A stretch of DNA of 64,000 bases from Streptomyces sp. SAJ15 (GTDB taxonomy: Bacteria > Actinomycetota > Actinomycetes > Streptomycetales > Streptomycetaceae): NCBI RefSeq assembly GCF_007595705.1, contig NZ_NISY01000016.1, positions 59,552-123,551 of the forward strand. The letters run 5' to 3'. Within the stretch, counting starts at the first letter, position 1. Each line of letters starts with the position of its first letter. A program made the translations under genes and the position numbers. This document shows positions 7,557 through 14,583 of this stretch, in pieces. Under the pieces are notes generated by a model. The model made no database searches. It saw nothing but the letters and a program-made list of their open reading frames with translations, and was not told the origin of the DNA.

Positions 7557-8725
7557 ACACCTGTACCGCAACGCGCCTCCGTGCGGCCGAGGCGTCCGTC
7601 ACCGTCATGTCCCACTCCGACGCCGTCACTGACTGGGTGCGCCGTTACTTCGGCCCCTGGTGGAGCGCGGAGCATGTGCCGGCCCAGCAGGATTCCCCCT
7701 CGCCGGTCGTCCGCGCGGACATCGACCCCGCGTACTACGCGGACCTTGCCGCCACCGTCGCGGACCACCTCGGCGAGGAGACCATCTACGCCCGAGCCCC
7801 GATGCTGGTCACTCGCCATGACGGCGAAGGGACGGTGACCGCCGTCTCTCCCGAGCACCGGCTGGCGTACTACTCGGAACCCGGCCGTATGTGCCTGACC
7901 ATTGCCGGGTGCGACACCCAGGCGGTCGCCATGGCCGCCTGCCGCCTTGCCCGCGACACCGTACGCGGCGCCCTGCTCCGGGGCGGGTGGGCGCTCCTCC
8001 ACGGCTCCGCCGTCGTCCACGACGGCGGAGCCGTGCTGACCTTCGGGGCCAAAGGTGCCGGGAAGACCACCACCGCGTTGCTCCTGGCCACCAGGGGCTG
8101 GGAGCTGCTCGCCAATGACCGGATCTTCGTACGTCCAGACCCCACCACCGGCCAGGTGCGCATCCTGCCCTGGCCCTCCGCCGCAGCCCTCGGACTCGGA
8201 CTGCTCGACGCACTCGGACTGTACGACTCCGCTCACCAGCGAGTACTGGCCGGGGAGGCACTGCACCCCACCCAGGACCAGCGGGTGACCGACGCCCTTC
8301 TCGCCGGCCGCCGTGAACCCCTCTGGGAGGCGTCCGGGCGAGAGCTGAAGGCCCAGGTCTTCCCCGATCAGTTCGCCTCGTGGTTCGGGCTGAACCTGGC
8401 CACCGGTGGCAACGCCACCGCGCTGATCTTCCCCTCCATCGCCCCAGACGCCGCCCCCGCCATCGTCGATGCCGCACGCACTCTCGGTGATCACGACTTC
8501 ATGCGGGGGGCTACCGAGGATCGCTACCCCGACGTGTTCGGCCTCGCCGGGGGAGTCGACGGCGGCGGCCGAGCCGAGGCGCGCTCCGCGGTCGCCGAGC
8601 AACTGGCCCCGCTGCCCCATCACTGCGTCGTCCTGGGCCACCGCGCAGCCGCCAATGCCGACTTTCTGGTGAAGCTGGTCAGTGCGGGCGGCGCTACGCG
8701 CCGAGCAGCTCGAGCTCCGTCATGA
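7553..8725 (+). CDS. HPr-kinase-like P-loop protein
   Basis: 390 residues from the GTG at 7553 (GGAGAGG upstream, GTGA overlap with the dehydrogenase gene). The segment ALLHGSAVVHDGGAVLTFGAKGAGKTT matches the HPr kinase/phosphorylase signature, with a Walker A lysine at residue 171, followed by LLANDRIFV where HPr kinases have an Asp-Asp pair. There is an extra N-terminal domain of ~130 residues. Bona fide HPrK acts on the PTS protein HPr, but stand-alone relatives occur in peptide and other specialised clusters. The target here is unknown. The 3' end overlaps the convergent HD gene by 32 bases. Confidence 0.72.
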   Translation: MNTCTATRLRAAEASVTVMSHSDAVTDWVRRYFGPWWSAEHVPAQQDSPSPVVRADIDPAYYADLAATVADHLGEETIYARAPMLVTRHDGEGTVTAVSPEHRLAYYSEPGRMCLTIAGCDTQAVAMAACRLARDTVRGALLRGGWALLHGSAVVHDGGAVLTFGAKGAGKTTTALLLATRGWELLANDRIFVRPDPTTGQVRILPWPSAAALGLGLLDALGLYDSAHQRVLAGEALHPTQDQRVTDALLAGRREPLWEASGRELKAQVFPDQFASWFGLNLATGGNATALIFPSIAPDAAPAIVDAARTLGDHDFMRGATEDRYPDVFGLAGGVDGGGRAEARSAVAEQLAPLPHHCVVLGHRAAANADFLVKLVSAGGATRRAARAPS

Positions 8726-9374
8726 GGTTCCGTCGGGCGGTCCGCTCCCAGCGCCCGTACCCCTCCGGTGTGTGGAACAGCCGGGGGAGTCCGATGAGTT
8801 GGCGTAGGGCGGCGGCGCGGCCGGCGCGGAAGGCGTCGTCGGGGACGAAGGCGAACTCCTCGCGGACGGCGGCCGCGTAGCCGGCGTAGGCGTCGGGCGG
8901 GCCGGCGAGGACCGCGAGGTCGGCGTCGCAGAGGACCTCGCCGTTGGTGTCGCCGGGGGCCGGGTCGTGGGTCCTGGTGAGCCGCACCAGTCGGGCGACC
9001 TCGGCGGTGCGGGGCGCGGGGACGCCGGCCTCGGGGAGGGCGCGTTCGGCGAGGCGGGCGCTGCGCTCCTCGTTGGTGGAGCGCTCCGGGAGGTAGACCG
9101 CGTCGTGGAACCAGGCGGCCAGCCGGACCGCGTCCGGGTCGGCGGCGTGGTGGGCCAGCGCGTCGACGTGGTCGAGGGTCGCCCTCAGATGGTCGGTGGT
9201 GTGGTAGCGCCGCTGCGGCTCCGACCATCGGGCGAGCAGGTTCTCGCCGTACGCGTACGGGCCCGGGTGGCACGCCCCGTCGCGGGCGCTGTCGAGCAGG
9301 ACCACCCAACGGGAGAGCAGGGCGTCGTGCTCGGGGTGCGGCGGCTGGGCCGGGCGGGGCCGGGGCGACGTCAT
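8694..9374 (-). CDS. HD-superfamily metal-dependent phosphohydrolase
   Basis: 226 residues from the ATG at 9374 (MTSPRPRPAQ); a TTG six codons upstream is possible but less likely. Metal-binding motifs in order: YHTTDHLRATLDH, AAWFHDAVY (the HD pair) and LCDADLAVLA, the pattern of the small COG4339-type predicted phosphohydrolases. Its natural substrate is unknown; relatives act on phosphate esters or nucleotides. It is convergent with the HPr-kinase-like gene and divergent from cutC, so it appears to be a single-gene unit. Confidence 0.85.
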   Translation of the reverse strand: MTSPRPRPAQPPHPEHDALLSRWVVLLDSARDGACHPGPYAYGENLLARWSEPQRRYHTTDHLRATLDHVDALAHHAADPDAVRLAAWFHDAVYLPERSTNEERSARLAERALPEAGVPAPRTAEVARLVRLTRTHDPAPGDTNGEVLCDADLAVLAGPPDAYAGYAAAVREEFAFVPDDAFRAGRAAALRQLIGLPRLFHTPEGYGRWERTARRNLMTELELLGA

Positions 9375-9436
9375 GAGGTCATTGTGCGGCAAAGGAGGGA
9401 GGGGCCGGGTTTCGGCGCCGGGCCGCGTGTGGCAGG

Positions 9437-9453
9437 CTAGACTACATGTCTAG
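9437..9453. repeat. Inverted repeat overlapping the cutC start codon
   Basis: CTAGAC-TACAT-GTCTAG is perfect, and the cutC ATG lies at the centre. CTAG is rare in such DNA. It could be an operator or mask the start codon. No clear Shine-Dalgarno sequence precedes the ATG. Confidence 0.5.
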
Positions 9454-10168
9454 ACCAATTCTTGAGGTGATCGCGCTCGACGTGGCCGACGCCGTCGCTG
9501 CCCAGTCCGGTGGGGCGGATCGCCTCGAACTGGTCACGGACATGGCCGCGGACGGTCTCACCCCCGACCACGAGACCTTCGCGGCCATCCGCGCCGCCGT
9601 GTCCCTCCCGCTGCGCGTGATGCTGCGGGCGACCGACGGCTTCGCGGCGGGGGACACGGCCGCGCTGGACGCCCTCTGCGAGACCGCGCGGGCGCTGCGG
9701 GCGGAGGGCGCCGAGGAGTTCGTCCTCGGCTTCCTCGACGACGGCGGCCAGCCGGACCTCGCCGCGGTCGGCGCGCTCGTCGAGGCCGTCGACGGCGCCT
9801 CCTGGACCTTCCACCGCGCCATCGACCACGCCGCCGACCGCGACGCGCTGCGCAAGCGGCTCGCCGGGCTGCCCGGACTGGACACCTACCTCACCGCCGG
9901 CTCCCCCCGCGGCGTGGACGAGGGCCTCGCCACGCTGCTGGCCGAGGCCGCCCGCGCCGCCGACCCGGTCCCCGAGCCGGGCTACGGGCCGCGCATCATG
10001 GTCGGCGGCGGGCTCCAGCTCAAGCACCTGCCGATGCTGCGCCAGGGAGGCGTCGACGCCTTCCACATCGGCGGCGCGGCCCGCCCCGACGGCTGGGCCT
10101 CCCCGGTCGACGCGGCCTCGGTGACCATCTGGCGCGAGGCCCTGGAGACCCCGCTCCCGGTGCGCTGA
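9446..10168 (+). CDS. cutC: CutC family protein (copper homeostasis CutC)
   Basis: 240 residues, the normal family length. A TIM-barrel protein with conserved segments LEVIALDVADAVAAQSGGADRLELV at the N-terminus, TFHRAID in the middle and LTAGSPRG ... IMVGGGL near the end. CutC was linked to copper tolerance in E. coli and binds Cu(I) in some species, but its biochemical role is still debated. The start is the ATG within MSRPILEV. The palindrome at the start codon suggests control of this gene. No copper-transport genes are adjacent. Confidence 0.9.
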   Translation: MSRPILEVIALDVADAVAAQSGGADRLELVTDMAADGLTPDHETFAAIRAAVSLPLRVMLRATDGFAAGDTAALDALCETARALRAEGAEEFVLGFLDDGGQPDLAAVGALVEAVDGASWTFHRAIDHAADRDALRKRLAGLPGLDTYLTAGSPRGVDEGLATLLAEAARAADPVPEPGYGPRIMVGGGLQLKHLPMLRQGGVDAFHIGGAARPDGWASPVDAASVTIWREALETPLPVR

Positions 10169-10235
10169 CCGCCTCGCGCCGTCCCGCCTGCCGCCTCGCG
10201 GCGCGCCGCCGTGTCGTGCGTCGGGTCTCTCGCGG

Positions 10236-12311
10236 TTACGCCAACCGCTCCGGCAGGGCCGTCGCGTGCACCACCGTCAGTCCCGACACCGCGCGCGTCA
10301 GCGCGACGTACAGCCGTCGCAGGCCGGTCCGTTCGTCCGGCTCGCCGTCGACCACCGCCGCCGGTTCGTCCAGGACCACGTAGTCGTACTCCAGGCCCTT
10401 GGCCAGCGTCGCCGGCACCAGGGTCAGCCGGGACTCGGCGGTGGTCTCCGCGCCCGGGGAGAGGTGGGCCAGGCCCGCCGCCTCCAGCGCCGCGGTCAGC
10501 GCCGGGATCCGGGCGTCCGCGGCGATCAGGCCGATCGAGCCCTCGCGCGTCAGCGCCTCGCGGCAGGCGGCGACGACCGCGGCGTCCAGCCCGTCCGGCG
10601 CCACGGCCCGTACGGAGAAGTCCCCCGGCGACTCGCGGACGGAGGTGGCCTCCGTCAGTCCCGGGGCGATCGCGGGCAGCAGCCGGGAGGCGTAGGCGAT
10701 CACCTCGCGTGGGACGCGGAAGCCCTGGGTCAGCTCCTCGATCGTCGCCTCCGGCTTGCCGAGGTGGGTGAGCGCCTCCTGCCAACTCCCGGTCGCCCAC
10801 GGGGTGGTGCCCTGGGCCAGGTCGCCGAGGACGGTGGCCGAGCCGGTGGTGCAGCGCCGGCCGACCGCGCGGTACTGCATCGGGGACAGGTCCTGCGCCT
10901 CGTCCAGCACCACGTGCCCCAGCGAGCCGGTGCGCTGGATCAGATCGGCCGCCTCGTCGATCAACACGGCGTCGGCGGGCGACCACTTCGCGGACCTCAC
11001 GCTCCGCGCGGGCTTCGCCCAGAGCACGGCCTTCTGCTCGTCGGCGGAGAGCACCCCCGCCGCGTGCTCCGCCAGGAAGTCGGCGTCCGAGAGCAGCCGC
11101 AGCACCAGCTTGGCCGGATCCACCGGCGGCCAGACCGCCTTCACCGCCGCCTTCACCGCCGCGTCGCGCGCCACCGCGTCCTGCACCCGGTCGTCCGGCG
11201 CCTCGCCCGCCTGCTCCATCCGCACCAGCACCGCGTGCGCGATCCGCTGCGGCAGCGCCTCGCGGGCGGCCCCGTAGCGGATGTCGCGCCCCAGCAGCTC
11301 GGTGACGATCTCCTCCACCTCGTACGCCGGCACCCGCCAGCGGCGCGAGCCGCGCACCACGACCACCGGTTCGGTCGGCGGCGACACATGCGAGCGCAGC
11401 GCGCGCCGCAGCACCTCCGCCATCCGCGCGTCGCCCTTGGTGCGCGCCGCCTCGGCCTCGTCCGCGCCGCGCACCGTCACGCACTCGCGCGCCACCAGGT
11501 CGTCGACGGTGGCCTGCCGCACCTGGAGCTCGCCGAGCGCGGGGAGCACCTGCTCGATGTACTGGAGGAAGGAGCGGTTGGGGCCGATGACCAGCGTCCC
11601 GGTGCGGGCCAGCCGCTCGCGGTGGGCGTAGAGCAGATACGCGATGCGGTGCAGGCCGACGGCGGTCTTCCCGGTGCCGGGCGCCCCCTGGACACAGACC
11701 GTCCCGCCGATCCCGGTGCGGACGATCTCGTCCTGCTCGGGCTGGATGGTGGCCACGATGTCGCGCATCGGGCCCACGCGCGGCCGCTCGATCTCGGACT
11801 GGAGCAGCCGGCTCGCTCGCTCCCCCTCGTCGGGGTCGGTCAGGTGCTCGTCCTCGTAGGCCGTCAGCTCGCCGCCGGTGTAGCCGAAGCGGCGGCGCAG
11901 CTCCACGTCCATCGGCTGCTTCTTGGACGCCCGGTAGAAGGGCTGCGAAACGGGCGCGCGCCAGTCGATGACCATGGGGTCGCCGTCGGCGTCGTGCACG
12001 TGTCGCCGCCCGATGTAGAACCGCTCGCCTTCCGCGCCCTCGGCCAGGTCCCCGCCCGGGGCGTGCCGGTAGTCCAGCCGGCCGAAGAAGAGCGGGGTGT
12101 GTGCCAGATCCGCCAGCGCCTTGATCCGCTCGTCGATCTGGAAGGCCAGCACCTCGGCGTTGACCCAGTTCGCCGTCACATCCGTGATGTCGAGCGCCTC
12201 GACATCGGCCCGCATCGCCCGCAGCGCTGCCCGGGAGGCGGTCAGGTGGGTCCGCTCCCGGTCGAGCGGGTTGTGCGCATCGTGCTGCTGGTCAGGGGCG
12301 TGCGAGGGCAC
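10236..12311 (-). CDS. helD: HelD-type UvrD/PcrA-like helicase (RNA polymerase-recycling factor)
   Basis: 691 residues from a GTG. An N-terminal coiled-coil arm (residues ~15-75) is followed by a superfamily 1 ATPase with Walker A GAPGTGKTAVGLHRIAYLL, VLDEAQDLSPMQ, and the late motifs GFRVPREV and GLEYDYVVLDEP. The layout matches HelD, which inserts into RNA polymerase and releases stalled complexes; some Streptomyces versions (HelR) confer rifamycin tolerance. I see no 19-bp rifamycin-associated element upstream, only the 27-bp repeats at 12382. It is divergent from the small gene at 12646. Confidence 0.88.
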   Translation of the reverse strand: MPSHAPDQQHDAHNPLDRERTHLTASRAALRAMRADVEALDITDVTANWVNAEVLAFQIDERIKALADLAHTPLFFGRLDYRHAPGGDLAEGAEGERFYIGRRHVHDADGDPMVIDWRAPVSQPFYRASKKQPMDVELRRRFGYTGGELTAYEDEHLTDPDEGERASRLLQSEIERPRVGPMRDIVATIQPEQDEIVRTGIGGTVCVQGAPGTGKTAVGLHRIAYLLYAHRERLARTGTLVIGPNRSFLQYIEQVLPALGELQVRQATVDDLVARECVTVRGADEAEAARTKGDARMAEVLRRALRSHVSPPTEPVVVVRGSRRWRVPAYEVEEIVTELLGRDIRYGAAREALPQRIAHAVLVRMEQAGEAPDDRVQDAVARDAAVKAAVKAVWPPVDPAKLVLRLLSDADFLAEHAAGVLSADEQKAVLWAKPARSVRSAKWSPADAVLIDEAADLIQRTGSLGHVVLDEAQDLSPMQYRAVGRRCTTGSATVLGDLAQGTTPWATGSWQEALTHLGKPEATIEELTQGFRVPREVIAYASRLLPAIAPGLTEATSVRESPGDFSVRAVAPDGLDAAVVAACREALTREGSIGLIAADARIPALTAALEAAGLAHLSPGAETTAESRLTLVPATLAKGLEYDYVVLDEPAAVVDGEPDERTGLRRLYVALTRAVSGLTVVHATALPERLA

Positions 12312-12381
12312 GGTTTCGCCTCCGGCGGTACGCGACGGGGTCGGTCAGGGCGTAGCGAGCCGGCCGGTTTCCGTCCGGGCG

Positions 12382-12435
12382 GCGGCTCTCCCGAGCGGGA
12401 GGCGGCAAGCGGCTCTCCCGAGCGGGAGGCGGCAA
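12382..12435. repeat. Two perfect 27-bp tandem repeats, each containing a palindrome, upstream of helD
   Basis: 12382-12408 and 12409-12435 are identical. Each holds CTCCCG-AG-CGGGAG. They lie about 70 bases upstream of the helD start in the 334-base divergent gap 12312-12645, which otherwise shows no gene. Regularly spaced palindromes in a divergent promoter region could be paired operator sites. Confidence 0.7.
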
Positions 12436-12645
12436 GACGGGCGAGTGTAGCCAGCGGGCGATGCGCGCGCGAACGGTTTTCCGTGGGCGTCCCCGAGGTG
12501 TTCTCAGGGTCGGTCTCGCCCTCCCGTAGGGGGCGGCATGGCCCTGGGGTCGTACCCGCGGATGCCCACGGTCGTACGTCGGCGTCCCACCGGTTACACC
12601 GCGAGACCGATGATTCCGCCGGCGCTCGGGACCATCCTTGAAGAC

Positions 12646-12840
12646 ATGAGCACCGCAGCCTTCTCCCCCCTGCCGGGCGCCCCGACCAGCGGCGCCACCG
12701 CCCTTCGCCCCGAGACCGAGGCGCACCACCGCCATGTGCTGGGCAACGCCCTGCGCGCGGTCAGGGTCTTCGCCACCGCCGCCTTCGGCGTGACGGTCCT
12801 CGGTGAGTACGGCGACGACCTGGTCAAGCGCAGGAACTGA
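12646..12840 (+). CDS. Small conserved-looking protein, function unknown
   Basis: 64 residues from the ATG at 12646 (MSTAAFSPLPGAPTSGATAL). Upstream in-frame codons exist to 12538 but look non-coding. The C-terminal half (LGNALRAVRVFATAAFGVTVLGEYGDDL) contains a moderately hydrophobic amphipathic helix; no transmembrane segment is certain. It is convergent with the XPB gene, with a nine-base gap, and divergent from helD. I do not recognise the family. Confidence 0.6.
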   Translation: MSTAAFSPLPGAPTSGATALRPETEAHHRHVLGNALRAVRVFATAAFGVTVLGEYGDDLVKRRN

Positions 12841-12849
12841 GACCCGGCT

Positions 12850-14499
12850 CTACACGTCCTCGTCCGCCAGCAGCTCGCCCGAGTCCACGATCCGGTAGGC
12901 GTAGCCCTGCTCGGCCAGGAACCGCTGGCGGTGCGCCGCGAAGTCCTGGTCGATGGTGTCCCGCGCGACCACCGAGTAGAAGACCGCCGGGTGACCGTCC
13001 GCCTTGGGGCGCAGCACCCGGCCCAGCCGCTGGGCCTCCTCCTGGCGGGAGCCGAAGGTGCCGGAGACCTGGATGGCGACGGTCGCCTCCGGGAGGTCGA
13101 TGGAGAAGTTGGCGACCTTGGAGACCACCAGCACCGAGATCTCGCCCTGCCGGAACGCGTCGAAGAGCTTCTCGCGCTGCGCGTTGGACGTCTCGCCCTT
13201 GATGACGGGCGCGTCCAGGTGCTCCCCCAACTCGTCGAGCTGGTCGATGTACTGGCCGATGACGAGCGTCTGCTGACCACGGTGCCGGTCCACCAGCGCC
13301 TCGGTGACATGGCGCTTGGAGGCGGTGGTGGCGCAGAAGCGGTACTTCTCCTCCGTCTCGGCGGTGGCGTACGCCAGCCGCTCGGAGTCCGTGAGGTTGA
13401 CCCGCACCTCGACGCAGTCGGCCGGGGCGATGTAGCCCTGGGCCTCGATCTCCTTCCACGGCGCGTCGAAGCGCTTGGGGCCGATGAGGGAGAAGACGTC
13501 GGACTCGCGGCCGTCCTCGCGCACCAGCGTGGCCGTCAGGCCCAGCCGACGGCGGGCCTGGAGGTCGGCGGTGAACTTGAAGACCGGGGCGGGCAGCAGG
13601 TGCACCTCGTCGTAGACGATCAGGCCCCAGTCGCGGGAGTCGAAGAGCTCCAGATGCGGGTAGACGCCCTTCCGCTTGGTCGTCAGCACCTGGTACGTGG
13701 CGATGGTGACCGGGCGGATCTCCTTCCTCGTCCCGCTGTACTCGCCGATCTCGTCCTCGGTGAGCGAGGTGCGCTTGACCAGCTCGTGCTTCCACTGCCG
13801 GGCCGAGACCGTGTTGGTGACCAGGATCAGCGTCGTCGACTTGGCGGTGGCCATCGCGCCCGCGCCCACCAGCGTCTTCCCCGCGCCGCAGGGCAGCACC
13901 ACGACGCCCGAGCCGCCGTGCCAGAAACCCTCCACGGCCTGCTTCTGGTAGGGCCGCAGCGCCCAGCCGTCCTCACGCAGCTCGATCGGGTGCGCCTCGC
14001 CGTCCACATACCCGGCCAGGTCCTCCGCGGGCCAGCCCAGCTTCAGCAGCACCTGCTTGATCTGTCCGCGCTCGGAGGGGTGGACGACCACCGTGTCCGG
14101 GTCGATCCGTGCCCCGACCAGCGGCTGGATCTTCCTGGACCGCAGGACCTCCTCCAGCACCGGCCGGTCCGTGGAGTTCAGCACCAGCCCATGGCTCGGG
14201 TGCTTGACCAGCGTCAGCCGCCCGTACCGCGCCATCGTCTCGGCGATGTCGACGAGCAGCGCGTGCGGCACCGGGTAGCGCGAGTGCGTGACCAGCGCGT
14301 CCACCACCTGCTCGGCGTCGTGCCCGGCCGCCCGCGCGTTCCACAGCCCCAGCGGTGTCACCCGGTAGGTGTGGATGTGCTCCGGTGCCCGCTCCAGCTC
14401 CGCGAAGGGCGCGATGGCGCGGCGGCAGGCGTCGGCCTGGTCGTGGTCGACCTCCAGCAGCAGCGTCTTGTCGCTCTGGACGATCAGGGGTCCGTTCAC
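12850..14499 (-). CDS. XPB-family superfamily 2 DNA helicase
   Basis: 549 residues from the GTG at 14499 (VNGPLIVQSDKTLLLEVDHD); 15 further codons upstream are open but less typical. An N-terminal damage-recognition-like domain precedes Walker A LPCGAGKTLVGAGAMA, the DEVH box IVYDEVHLLP, GLTATLVREDGRESDVF and the C-terminal helicase lobe (QEEAQRLGRVLRPK). Bacterial XPB (mycobacterial Ercc3) is a 3'-5' helicase linked to DNA repair. It lies 84 bases downstream of the large partner gene at 14584, a pairing also known in mycobacteria, so the two probably work together. Confidence 0.93.
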   Translation of the reverse strand: MNGPLIVQSDKTLLLEVDHDQADACRRAIAPFAELERAPEHIHTYRVTPLGLWNARAAGHDAEQVVDALVTHSRYPVPHALLVDIAETMARYGRLTLVKHPSHGLVLNSTDRPVLEEVLRSRKIQPLVGARIDPDTVVVHPSERGQIKQVLLKLGWPAEDLAGYVDGEAHPIELREDGWALRPYQKQAVEGFWHGGSGVVVLPCGAGKTLVGAGAMATAKSTTLILVTNTVSARQWKHELVKRTSLTEDEIGEYSGTRKEIRPVTIATYQVLTTKRKGVYPHLELFDSRDWGLIVYDEVHLLPAPVFKFTADLQARRRLGLTATLVREDGRESDVFSLIGPKRFDAPWKEIEAQGYIAPADCVEVRVNLTDSERLAYATAETEEKYRFCATTASKRHVTEALVDRHRGQQTLVIGQYIDQLDELGEHLDAPVIKGETSNAQREKLFDAFRQGEISVLVVSKVANFSIDLPEATVAIQVSGTFGSRQEEAQRLGRVLRPKADGHPAVFYSVVARDTIDQDFAAHRQRFLAEQGYAYRIVDSGELLADEDV

Positions 14500-14583
14500 G
14501 GGTGTCTCGGCCCTTTCGCTTCGCGTCGTACGGCGGCCAAACATCCAGTGTCCACCATCGGCGGAGTGTTCCGGCCGGACGCG

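Noticed and set aside
12382..12435. Tandem repeat considered as a CRISPR remnant
   Set aside because: Only two directly abutting copies, no spacers and no cas genes.
10236..12435. Rifamycin-associated element for the HelD gene
   Set aside because: The upstream region lacks the characteristic 19-bp element; only a different palindrome repeat is present.
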